Made by a program: the position numbers and the translations under genes. Below are positions 47,700 through 57,169 of a stretch of 64,000 nucleotides of DNA, piece after piece; position 1 is the first letter of the stretch, and every line of letters begins with the position of its first letter. Under the pieces are notes generated by a model that made no database searches, had not been told where the DNA came from, and saw only the letters and a program-made list of their open reading frames with translations. The DNA comes from Hofstenia miamia (Eukaryota; Xenacoelomorpha; Acoela). The DNA is taken from positions 499,063 to 563,062 of the forward strand of contig SCFE01000110.1 in the NCBI GenBank assembly GCA_004352715.1. The letters run 5' to 3'.

Positions 47700-48798
47700 C
47701 AAAAAATTCATATGGGTAGGCTAATCTAGATTGTACAAGTTCACATTGTCCTAAATATTTCTCTAGAATCGACTTTTTCTCAAGATTATTTGCTAAAGTA
47801 TTTAATGATGATGCAAGAAATCTGTAAGAATCCAAAAACCTTATATAACCATATTGTACAGAAATATATTCTTCTTCAGTTTTACATAATGGTTTTATAA
47901 CCAAATTGTCTTTATATTTAAATAATTCATTGAAAAATAAATGTGAATCATATCATGAATAATTATGAAAATACAAAGGTATAAAAGCCATTCATTGTTT
48001 TTGTGCCATCAAATTACAATTATTACAAGCTGCACCTCAGTATTTACCAGCTAAATGACAATGATCTCTTACTAATTTTAAGGGTAACTCCTTACCTGAT
48101 GGGTCCTTTGTGCATCCATATAGATAATATTCTTTTGAATTTAAAAATTCTTCATTTTCTTTTTTAGTAATTTTCATTGAAATGTCATGTTTAAACATAA
48201 AGAAGAACTTGTTTTCTAATTCTTTAATTTTTTGAACAAATACTTCAACACAATCTTTTCCAAAATAAGAGATGTATTTTAATTTACATATTTCAGGTAT
48301 ATCTGATTTTACATATATTCCAAAAGCAATAGGTAATTGATTATGTAAAATTGTAGTTTTATCAACATCAGGTAAATTACATTTACTCTTGACCTTTTCA
48401 TTATAACATTCAAAATCCACATGAATTCTAAATGGAACATTCATTTTATAATAATAATTTTTACATTTAATTTGATCTTCTTTTGGAAAATATAGTTGTG
48501 TTGTGTCTTCATTTTTACATAATCTAATATGATTTTCAATAGTTGACTTAGTTCTACATTTTAACAAACACTTTTTACAAAAGTATAGTTTATCCTTACT
48601 TAAATCCTTGTATAGTACATATTTCAAGTTTTTTATTAGAACAAAGTGATTTTCATACACCCCCAAATCATTTGCATTTTCATCAGAATAATAAATAGAT
48701 AATACATTATATGAAGTTGCCTTTTCTCCCCAAATTTTGAGCTCATAAACATTAACTTTTATTCCATTTTGTCTAATAAATTGTTCAATTCCATTTAT
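47700..48798 (-). pseudogene. Second copy of polymerase B N-terminal region
   Basis: Corresponds to 39307-40372 of the first polymerase copy in the same orientation, but is better preserved: 48037-48798 is one open frame. It contains YENHFVLIKNLKYVLYKDL, a four-cysteine finger (FCKKCLLKCRTKST...H...C), the exonuclease VDFECYNE and the HCHLAGKY zinc region. Below 48037 the frame is disrupted. At 48798 the polymerase sequence ends abruptly and plus-strand capsid-gene sequence begins. The 28 residues that can be read N-terminal to this point are antisense to the capsid gene, not polymerase. Confidence 0.8.
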
Positions 48799-48970
48799 TA
48801 AGCCTTCTGATTTTAGGGACAAATATGGAATATTTGTATTTGATTTATCTAAACAAAAAAAAACATCTTGAAATGGAATCAATGAAATTAGATTTAGATA
48901 TACTTTACAAGGTGCTCCTGCAGATCCATTTAAATTCTATGCATTGATTATGTATGAACAAGACATATCT
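48799..48970 (+). pseudogene. Second copy of major capsid protein, C-terminal fragment
   Basis: Matches 45349-45520 (FRDKYGIFVFDLSKQ, then DPFKFYALIMYEQDIS). It begins at the junction with polymerase sequence and ends by running directly into the next promoter-like motif, having lost the last 15 or so codons. Confidence 0.75.
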
Positions 48971-49002
48971 GGGAAAAATATTTTCGTTTTACTTTTATAC
49001 AA
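48969..49002 (+). promoter_or_regulatory. Polinton promoter-like motif, copy 2
   Basis: TGGGAAAAATATTTTCG, then TTTTACT, then TTTATAC, three bases before the ATG at 49003. It is slightly degenerate compared with the copy at 45570. Confidence 0.5.
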
Positions 49003-49518
49003 ATGACAGAATATAAAACCATAACTTATACTTAACTAATGGTCAATTAAATAAATTGAAAAAAAAAGTATTAAAACTCAAGTCCTATAACTTTAAGAGT
49101 TAGTAATTTTAGCCAATGAACTCCCCTTCCATTTCTTTTAACAGAAAAACAAATAAACCAATTAGAAAAAGCTAAGAAAATAAATAAAGCTTGTGATATT
49201 GAAATTTCTACAACACAACTTAATGCAATGAAGAAAAATGGTGGTGCTTTGGCCCCCTTACTTATGGCAGCTGCTCCATTAATTGGAAAGTATGCAGTAG
49301 CACCATTAGTTAATGGTACAATGGGAGCCTTGGGAAGAAATTCAGTCAATAAAATCTTTGGAAAGGGTTTAAAACAAGCAATTCCAGGAGAAGATATGCA
49401 AATAAATACACCTAAAGGAAATGGAATGAAAATTAGACCTCCAGGTTCAAAAGGGAAAGGAATGTGATTAAATACACCTAAAGGAAAGGGAATGCAGATA
49501 AAAAACTATTCAGTTTAA
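49003..49518 (+). pseudogene. Small basic membrane-active-type Polinton protein, copy 2
   Basis: Second copy of 45606-46118. The first 35 codons are disrupted, but a frame from about 49120 reads without stops through LEKAKKINKACDIEI, the Ala/Pro-rich LAPLLMAAAPLIGKYAVAPL segment and LGRNSVNKIFGKGLKQAI to GSKGKGM (49467). A stop there precedes PKGKGMQIKNYSV, as in copy 1. A hydrophobic amphipathic helix before a Lys/Gly tail fits a capsid-lumen membrane-active protein. This is an inference from family comparison. Confidence 0.65.
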
Positions 49519-49559
49519 ACTTTAGCAATCCCCTTTCAAATTATGATATTTTACAATTT

Positions 49560-50219
49560 ATGAAGAATATTAAAAACTTTAAGGGGATCTTTTCTAGAAA
49601 TACATTGAAAAATCTGGGTTTTGGATTTTATGTTTGTAATTTAGACCATTCTTCAAATACTGGCACACATTGGATAGCATTTTATTATTTTAAGGATACT
49701 AAAGAGTTTGGCTCTGTCAATCTTGAGTATTTTGATAGTTTTGGCATACCTTCATTTCAAAGTATTTTTCAATATTTAAAGATGTTAACTACAATATTGT
49801 GTGCAACAGTTCACAGTATCAACGAATTTCTAGTGTATTATGTGGATACATGGATACTATTGTATTTGGTTTATATCTGAAAGATGTAAGGGAAGAGATT
49901 ATTTCTCAATACTTAATAATCTTTACAAAGAAAATGTGACAGATATAAAAGGAAGAACATATTAAAAACTATTTTCTAAAATGTTAACACAGCTAACTGT
50001 AGTGAAATTCAAATGTTGGAAAAAAATATTTTTATATTAGAACTGCTTGCTGATTTCATACCAATGCCACGCCATTGTATTTGGTTTATATATGAAAGAT
50101 GTAAGGGAAGAGATTATTTCTCAATGCTAAACAATCCTTACAAAATAAGGTGTGACAGATATAAAACTGAAGAATATATTAAGAACTATTTTCTAAACTA
50201 TTATATAAATGGGATTTAA
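49560..50219 (+). pseudogene. Adenovirus-type cysteine protease, copy 2, with duplicated tail
   Basis: The His block (GTHWIAFYYF) and Asp block (EYFDSFG) are intact to about 49790. The Gln/Cys block is frame-shifted as in copy 1 and also carries a small insertion (GTGGATACATGGATAC), so the Cys region is damaged. A second copy of the C-terminal 45 codons (IWFIYERCKGRDYFS...) lies at 50074-50212 after a short stretch unrelated to the protease. The tail is therefore present twice, at 49853-49980 and 50074-50212. Confidence 0.75.
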
Positions 50220-51579
50220 TAATAATAGAATACCTTAAGCTACACATTCTTATCAAGAAGGTTACAATAATAACATTGAAACAGATGTTAAACTCATAAA
50301 AATACAAAATAAATCAAATTGAAAATAATAAGTTAGATATATCAGGGTATAATCTTTTAAATAGAGATTTAAATATGCGCAACAAGAAAATTATAAAAGT
50401 TCATGATGGTGAACAGGAAAGGGATACTATTAACAAACGACAAATGGAAGATCATGTTGAAAAAAACTTGCAAACAATGAAAACAAGATTTTGCAAATTA
50501 TTAAGCAATCCAATGCTTAATTATGTAGTGGCGAGTCTATGCATAATTTCTATTCAAATTTACAAGACAATTACCAAAAGAATATTCAATTATTTGAAAG
50601 AACTGAAGGTGAAAAAACATTTGCTCAAAATTATGAAAATGGTTTCACAAAGGCTTATGCAATATCGCAATTCTCTGAAAAAATATGGTTATTTAGTTTG
50701 ATAAAAACACTGGAAACTACTGGAGCTGCTTATAAAAATCAATTTTTTAAAACTGAAAGGCATGAGCAAGCTTTAGATTTTCCTACCTATGGTGATAAAG
50801 GTTTTGATAACATTTCAATGGAAAATGGTTATATTTATGTTAGAGATGAACATTGTTACATTTCACTTTCAGGAATTTGTATCTTATCAAATAATCATTA
50901 TAATATGTTACATTTAAAAAATGATGTATACTATACAATAATTAATACCTTTGTACATTTTAGAAGTAAATATATCTTTAGAACTGCTGAAATTTTGTCT
51001 AGCAACATGACTTTATTTACTTTACCAAAAGAAGCATGGCCTCCAAAAACAATAACATTTGCAGTAGTTTGTGAAAAATCAAAAAATGTTTATGTCCAAA
51101 TTACTAAATTTGGTGTATTATCTTTACACAATTTAGTAATAGAAGAAACATTTGTTTCCCTAAATAATATATATTTTGACACCCTTGATTTTTTTTGGAA
51201 TGACATTGAATTAAATACTGATGACAGTGATATTATTAAAGGAATAGAATTTGATACTGAATTTAAGAACACTGATAATTCTGATTTGCAACATTGTCAA
51301 TATAAGGTAATTGGTACACAAGTTTTCTTTAGAGGAATATACCAAAGGAATAAGCACAACTTGCAAAATCACGCAAATATAATTAAAATTAATCAAGAAC
51401 TTGCGTATAGTTTAAAATATAATAAGATAATATTTGGACTAGCTACATCAAATGGTAGAATTTGGTGTGATATTTCACATGAGGATGATCCATTTTGGCT
51501 GTTTGCAAGTGACACAGGGCCTATAAAATGGATTAGTTTGCAAAATTTGACATATTTCCTTCCAAAGACAAATTATTGA
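50213..51579 (+). pseudogene. Fiber-like Polinton protein, copy 2 (large intact C-terminal part)
   Basis: Starts MGFNNNRIP with a stop at codon 10. A further stop and shift lead to DISGYNLLNRDLNMRNKKII and KVHDGEQERDTINKRQM. The pattern of N/K-K-I-I followed by a D.(V/I)NKR.. segment recurs in phage and adintovirus fiber shafts. After another shift near 50510 a single frame of about 346 codons is open to 51579. It includes TGAAYKNQFFKTERHEQ, many aromatic beta-strand-like segments, and a C-terminal FGLATSNGRIWCDIS and GPIKWISLQNLTYF. Polinton fiber genes lie at this position, and attachment would be the expected role. The fold of the C-terminal part is not recognisable by eye. Confidence 0.6.
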
Positions 51580-51609
51580 GATTAATTTTTTCTAATCTCT
51601 TTTATAGAA
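51580..51609 (+). promoter_or_regulatory. Polinton promoter-like motif, short form
   Basis: GATTAATTTTTTC, then TAATCTC, then TTTTATAG, three bases before the ATG at 51610. It lacks the GGAAAAA half. Confidence 0.4.
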
Positions 51610-52035
51610 ATGAGTAAAAGTGTTCAAATTGTAAGTGAACCAATTATACTGAAAACTTATGGAGTGCAATCAATGGGTTGTTTTAATGCAACAAGGAAAC
51701 GTGAGTTAACCAGTCAAAAAGAAGTTATAAAATATGTAATACATAACTTTAAAATACAAAAATTTAATTATCGTAAGTTTAATCCTGTGATTCTCAAGTC
51801 TTGTTTAGCTTACCAACGTCTTTATATGGTTAATTTTGAGAAGAACATTTCTATAAGTCATATATTAGATAAATACAACCAGGAAATTGGTTTGATTGGT
51901 CCAGGAGAAGGATGTTTTACAAACCTATTTGAATATTTATTTGGAACTGTTCAATGTTGTCATACACATTCAATCCTCCACGACAGTTATGGTCGATTTT
52001 ATAATGAATATGGATTGGGTAGGAGCTATTGTTAA
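51610..52035 (+). CDS. Unknown Polinton protein with C-terminal HDxYG motif
   Basis: 141 codons without a break, the last gene before the right inverted repeat. The N-terminus is basic (CFNATRKRELTSQKE). The C-terminus is rich in Cys and His: GPGEGCFTNLFEYLFGTVQ, then CCHTHSILHDSYGRFYNEYG. The combination of a Gly-rich GPGEGC loop and a CC..H...HD.YG segment recalls secreted phospholipase A2 (Ca loop, then CC..HD.CY), but the spacing is not canonical, so this is only a suggestion. No signal peptide. The intact frame contrasts with its decayed neighbours. Function unknown. Confidence 0.6.
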   Translation: MSKSVQIVSEPIILKTYGVQSMGCFNATRKRELTSQKEVIKYVIHNFKIQKFNYRKFNPVILKSCLAYQRLYMVNFEKNISISHILDKYNQEIGLIGPGEGCFTNLFEYLFGTVQCCHTHSILHDSYGRFYNEYGLGRSYC

Positions 52036-52169
52036 GCTATTAAAAATACTTGTAATTTCTTAAAGAAAAACCCTTTGTTAGGACATCTGACAGGTTTTAT
52101 GTTTTGCTTAAGAAATAGGGTGTAATTAAAGTAGAAGCATTGAATTTCATATAAAAATTCTGAACAACT

Positions 52170-52440
52170 AGTGGTTTTGAAAATATTTAGGATGTCCGGA
52201 AAATGCAGATTTTATAAAAAATGCAAAAAATTGCTCTAAAGCATATTGGTGCATAGCTTAAAATGGGGTATAATTGAATAATTATATATATAGGCATGGC
52301 TGCAGTTTTTTTACCCCTGGCTGTAAAGATCCTGAATTTCTAAAAAACACCTTTTTTCTTATCATAATCAATAGAAAAGTGTAAAAAGTTATTAAAAAAC
52401 TATCATTTTTAGAAAACTGCATACATGCAACCAGGACTTT
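52170..52440 (-). repeat. Polinton right terminal inverted repeat
   Basis: Reverse complement of the left repeat, ending CCAGGACT at 52440. A TA-rich run near 52285 is an expansion relative to the left copy. Confidence 0.9.
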
Positions 52441-53149
52441 CCTTACTACTTTCCTTTGTTGTGGATGTAATGTTGTTAAAAACTTAGTTGCTACACTGTA
52501 TTCAGAACACTTTTGTAAAAATTTATTCATTCTTTTTATTTGTTAAATTTCAAATGCAGTTCTTGCATTATTAAAACAAATAATATGCTTAGTAACCAAA
52601 AATGATATCTCAAAAAACCACTTTCCATTCCTAGTTTACAAGTACACATGTGATGATTTGATAAATTATATACCAGTTGTTGAAGAAGTCAATTATATAG
52701 GGCAACTACTGATTATAAATTAAAGTTTTTCAAAAGTAAGTTTATCTGCTTTAAATTCATTTGTTCTTCAGATACAAAATGTCTTATCAATTGAATTTAT
52801 CAATCAACTTTATACGTTTTTAGTTGATTTTTGTAGTTGGCTAGAATATATCTGTCATTTTTTGTAATAAAATGATTGGCATAAAATAGATTCTAGGTTT
52901 CACTGGTACCTTGAATTTATAAGTTAGCAACCTAGGTTATCACAAGTATCAAAGTTCATTAAAAAATTTAATATTGCAAAAGCATAAAACTTCATTATGT
53001 ATATAGCATACTCCAAACTACTTTTAAGTATAACTAAAATTGACGAGTGGTCCAATTTCCATAATGGAGTCATTTATAATTTTCCTAATATTTAAAAATT
53101 TACAATTATAAGGTCAGAAAAGTACCTTATAATTCCTAATTTTATTGTT
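52441..53149. other. AT-rich spacer
   Basis: No gene or repeat recognised. Confidence 0.5.
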
Positions 53150-53220
53150 TGACGTCATTCCGTATGGAAAGCTCGTTTTGAGAGGCATTTTCTCTGAATG
53201 TCGCACACGGAATGACGTCA
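53150..53220. repeat. 13-bp inverted repeat containing paired TGACGTCA sites
   Basis: TGACGTCATTCCG (53150-53162) and its exact reverse complement CGGAATGACGTCA (53208-53220) are separated by 45 bases. TGACGTCA is the full cAMP-response element that binds CREB/ATF factors. It may be a regulatory site or the remnant of a small foldback element. Confidence 0.6.
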
Positions 53221-53290
53221 TACAGGTCCATATGATGAAGAATAAAACATATTTCTTACAAAGAATATAAAGTTGTAACATTCTGTACAC

Positions 53291-53685
53291 GTCTTAAATA
53301 GTGGGTTACTTAACCAATCAACAGACTGATGAGTGGGTGTAGCCACGATCCAGGTCCGTTCTTAACCCCCGAGAAGTATACCACTAAGGCCGGTTTGATC
53401 GTGAGAAGCCCCAGTAGCAGTCTTGCTAACAGTGTTAGCACTGTGTCGCCGTCTGTCTACTCAAGAACTGAACAGACAGGCTTCTCGACCGTTATCGCCC
53501 CCATATGTACAAAGTACACATGGCGGCACCTTCTATTATCCTGGTTTTCACGTCTAGTGTAGGTGCAGGCCTCTGTATAATGATGCGCCCATTGACTGTT
53601 CATTACTAATATCCAGGAACCACCGCGAGGAGGTATTCTCTAGAGCGATTTAGCATAGCTCTTCCGATTCCCATGTCTTAAATAG
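53291..53685. mobile_element. GC-rich insertion flanked by 11-bp direct repeats
   Basis: GTCTTAAATAG occurs at 53291-53301 and again at 53675-53685, bracketing 373 bases that are clearly GC-richer than all surrounding DNA. The insert starts TGGGTTACTTAACC and ends CGATTCCCAT. It has no poly(A) end and no long inverted repeat. GGTTTGATC near 53393 resembles a tRNA-type B box, which would suit a SINE, but no convincing A box was found. A 77-codon open frame (53329-53562) is probably incidental. Confidence 0.6.
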
Positions 53686-54441
53686 CATTTTTGACTATAT
53701 AATTGCAAATTTTGAAAAATTTATTAAATTAAAAATTTCTTGAAATGACTACATGGGAAAATTTGTATCCTTTTCAGACATCCACATTGTATGGAAGTGC
53801 TACAAAATATTTATATGGCGGCTAAGCACTGCTAGTTTCAATTGTTTCTGATGACATTAAGAAATTTTTTCAATTGCTAATATGTTCATTGAAATTGTCT
53901 GTGCAAATCTTACACATTGTTACTTAATCATATAATTTTGTAGAAAAGTCAGAATATTTTAATGACATATTTTGTTGAAAACATTGTATTTGGGGGTGTC
54001 TTACAAATTATGGCATTGAAATCATGCAAAAAATTGGTTTCTTGTGAAGCTATATTATGATTTGTGAATAACTCTCAAATTCAACTAGTTTCACCATATT
54101 CGCCAGAATCCAAATTTTTACAAAGTTGTTTCAATACTAAATTCTACCAATACTTAGACTAAATAAATTTTAAGATAACGAAAAAGTACCCTAGTTTAGT
54201 AAACAAAAATATTCAAGGCTGAACATAAATTCATATCTTAATAAAAATCTAGTATTACATGTGTACAATTGTACGAATTGTGTCTGAAGGGGATATATTA
54301 TTTAATGAAAACTTTATATGCTTATGAAGGATATAATGTCTCAATGTTCTTAGTCACTTTCTGCATTGATTTAGAAATTATTTTTTTTAATTTTAATGTT
54401 GATAATATTAATTTTCACACAAGTGCATGTAATTATAAATC
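53686..54441. other. AT-rich spacer
   Basis: No gene recognised. The right end is 3' flank of the next minus-strand gene. Confidence 0.5.
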
Positions 54442-54804
54442 TTACTCGGATATCTTAACAGGTAAATTATTGCATCCATCAGTATTATTGCAGCAGAATC
54501 TCTTGGCACCAGATTCAATTGGAATTTTGTGACATTCATCACACTCATTCCAGGGTGTGATGAATGTATAGACGTCATCCTTAATTGTAATAATGCAAGA
54601 TTTAAAGCATGAATACACATACGTCATGTTTTTTGAGTGCCCAAAGTAACAACCATTTATGGATGCATGAACTGTTGCTGTTGAAAACAAAAGGAACAGC
54701 AAAACACCAGACATTTTTGGTAATATTCTTATCACATCATACTTAAAATACTTTTCATACTTTGAATTTGCCAGCAATACAAGTACATTCTTATCAGCAG
54801 ACAA
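54442..54804 (-). CDS. Secreted three-finger (Ly6/uPAR-like) protein, family B copy 3
   Basis: Close relative of the gene at 27096-27401, with the same signal peptide style (GVLLFLLFSTATVHA), the same eight cysteines and the ending FCCNNTDGCNN, without interruption. The most likely start is the Met at 54714, 10 to 20 residues before the hydrophobic core. The frame also stays open 30 codons further upstream to 54804, which has the look of 5' non-coding sequence. Flanking similarity continues to about 54970, so a segment larger than the gene was copied. Differences are mostly in the loop between the third and fourth cysteines, the finger loop that often contacts a partner in this fold. Target unknown. 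Confidence 0.75.
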   Translation of the reverse strand: MSADKNVLVLLANSKYEKYFKYDVIRILPKMSGVLLFLLFSTATVHASINGCYFGHSKNMTYVYSCFKSCIITIKDDVYTFITPWNECDECHKIPIESGAKRFCCNNTDGCNNLPVKISE

Positions 54805-55877
54805 GAACTTGGCTTTTGAACATTAATGATTTTCAGATATAAAGAATTGGGATATTAGTCTTTTTCTGCATAAGGCTGATGTTCTAGTATATTGTGATGG
54901 TTGGCTTGGCTTAAGATTATCATTAACAAATTTTTATGAATATAGCATAAAATACGATTTTAAGGGCTTAAACATTGTAGGATATCCAAAGGCAATATTA
55001 TCCTAGCTGTTAAGAATTTGGATCTAAAATAGATTAATAAATAAATAACCGTCCCAGGGTTGGCTGACTAGCCTTATTGCGAGTTTGTTACTATATGTGA
55101 CAATGCAAGATCGGTAGCCAGCTAAGCATGATGTAAAATCTAGATGCATGATTTTGATCAAGGCAACAAATAACTAATTCCCTCGCAACAGCTTTGAGAT
55201 CGTTACATGCATAAAATGCTTAGCTGTGCATTTTAGATAGATAATCAAACCAAAACTAAAGGTACATAAACTACTAATGAGTTTACTGTCTATCAACTGA
55301 TTGTTTCTCGTAGTACATATTTATATAAAATTCTTATAAACATATTTATCTTTAAACAAGTACCTGTCACCGTTTTATTCTGCCTACATAGAAAAGTTCT
55401 GCGTTAATATGGCTGTAAGCTAAGTTGCCCACATGTGATTTTTCAAAAAGTGAAGTGGCAAATACTTTAACAAAATATTCAAATATTCAAATAACATGAC
55501 TTGGTGCTAAGCTAATCTAATAAAGAACAAAGTAATGTAATCAATTAAATTGTTATTCGATCTTGGTTTCTTCTTCTTTTTTTCTTTTTCTTTATTGGAT
55601 TATGCTACAGTACTTTGTGATTTTGTGTTCAAAAGAGGGTGAAATACAACAATGATTTTAGTTGTTAAGCAAACACAATCAAAATAACAAGTGACAACAC
55701 AGTTTCTGTAATCGCAAATTCAAATGGAACTGAAAATTGAGTTGGAAAAAAAGCTTCTCTTAACACCAGAATGTATGAAAATTCAGTAACAAATTTTATA
55801 AATTTATCTGAAAACCAAAATGAACACGTTTTCCTTTTAAGTTTCAATTAAATACAATCATTATAAATGCATTTATA
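54805..55877. other. Upstream flank of three-finger gene and spacer
   Basis: 54805-54970 resembles 25850-26020, the upstream flank of family B. The remainder is unassigned. Confidence 0.5.
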
Positions 55878-57167
55878 CTACGCGACAAAAAAATTAGACA
55901 AATTTTTAAACATGCATACCTCTTTGTGAATGACTCGCTGTTTTGAAATTTTAAATGTATGTTCTTTATTCAATTTGCAAATTGCAAACTAACACTCCTT
56001 GGCAACTTCCTTTTTTTACCCGCGCGATTTAAGAGTTTTAAAACATTTATGTGCACATTCATACAATGAAATCTAAAGATAAGCTGAGCCGAAAACTTGA
56101 TTCTACCATTGCTTCATGTCAATTTTCTGCGGTGCAACTGCATGGTATGTTCCCACAGTTTGCGAAAGCAACTATTTACAATAGAGTTAGGAAATTTAAA
56201 ACATTCCACAGTCTTGAAAGGCGGCGCGGAAGTGGGCGGCGCAACAAAATTTCCGGGGATGACCTCAAATCTTATTGCAAACTAGCAGAAAATCATTCTC
56301 AAAGTTCGGCAAAGGAACTGGCCGAGAAATTAGAGATCAAGGGTCGTCCAAAGGTCTCTACACGAACGGTGCAGAGAGCACTAAAAAAATCAGGGTATAG
56401 AAAGAAGCAAAGCCAGTCCCAAATTTGTCAGAATCGCAGAAAGAATCTAGAGTCGCATTTTGCACCCAAATGAGCGATTATTCTTGGGAGAACGTCTTCA
56501 TAACGGATGAATGTCTATTCTATTTGCAAAGAAACACACTTTTGCACTGGTGCCGGAAAAAGAAACCTCAAATCCCGACGTCAAAGTTCTCGCCTTCTGT
56601 GATGGTCTGGGGTGCCTTAAGTTCGAAAGGATTTTATCTGACGACTATTTCGAGCAATGTAGATAGCCGAAAATACTGTTCAATTATCAGTGAGTTTATG
56701 CTCTACGCAAACACTTTGTTTCCGGAAGGATGGGTTCTCCAACAAGATGGAGCAACTCCTCATACTTCAAGGTACACGAGAAATTTCTTCCAAGAGGAAA
56801 ACTTAGAAGTTTTGCAATGGCCTGCAAACTCGCCTGACTTGTCGCCGATTGAGAATATGTGGAAATTTATAAAGGATATAGTGGAAAGAAAGGTACCAAC
56901 AACCAAAGGCGAACTTATCGAAGAAATTCAAGCTGCAGCAGGCAGAATTTCAAGGGAAGTGCAACAAAATCTGTTCAATTCGATACCCAGACGATTAAGT
57001 CTCTGCATCTCGGCCTCTGGTGAAACAATCGATTATTGAGAGACACCATAAGATAGACCACTTTTTCTGTTTATTGTATATGTTATTCGTGTTTTTGTAT
57101 TGTCTGTCAACTTTGAGAAATTCAATGTATAAAATTACTAATGTGTCTAATTTTTTTTGTCGCGTAG
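55878..57167 (+). mobile_element. Tc1/mariner-like element, nearly intact
   Basis: 1290 bases between inverted repeats of about 24 bases: CTACGCGACAAAAAAATTAG on the left and its reverse complement, with one extra A, on the right. TA dinucleotides lie directly outside (55876-55877 and 57168-57169), the target duplication of this superfamily. It contains one transposase gene with a single frameshift. Confidence 0.9.
56051..57039 (+). pseudogene. Tc1-like transposase, one frameshift
   Basis: Cut-and-paste transposase. The N-terminal half (56051-56473 frame) has two helix-turn-helix parts: FSAVQLHGMFPQFAKATIYN, the GSGRRNKIS hook, then ELAEKLEIKGRPKVSTRTVQ. The catalytic half (to 57039) has FITDECLF with the first Asp, VLQQDGATPHTS with the second and SPDLSPIENMW with the Glu, 34 residues after the second Asp, so a DD34E triad. 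The two halves are in different frames. The change falls near 56400-56410, in the A-rich AGAAAGAAGCAAAG, consistent with loss of one base. No other stop is visible, so the element died recently or the break is a sequencing error. Confidence 0.85.
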
Positions 57168-57169
57168 TA

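Larger units (their letters stand above)
36093..52440. mobile_element. Polinton/Maverick (endogenous adintovirus-like) element, decayed
   Basis: 16.3 kb between inverted repeats that start AGTCCTGG, matching the AG...CT termini usual for Polintons. It holds the diagnostic gene set: protein-primed polymerase B and integrase on the minus strand; penton-like, major capsid, small basic protein, cysteine protease and fiber-like genes on the plus strand. No matching 6-bp target duplication is evident (TAAAGA on the left, TTCCTT on the right). A packaging ATPase was not seen and may lie in a gap. The right half contains a second, deleted copy of the middle of the element after a 1000-N gap, so either a tandem arrangement or a mis-join of two elements is present. 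Most genes have stops or frameshifts. Confidence 0.9.

Noticed and set aside
43954-47904. Long open frames of 350-410 codons over the N gaps
   Set aside because: They consist almost wholly of unknown residues from the 1000-N gaps; only the real bases at their edges were used.
53329-53562. 77-codon frame in the GC-rich insert
   Set aside because: GC-richer DNA has fewer stops by chance; the translation has no recognisable domain.
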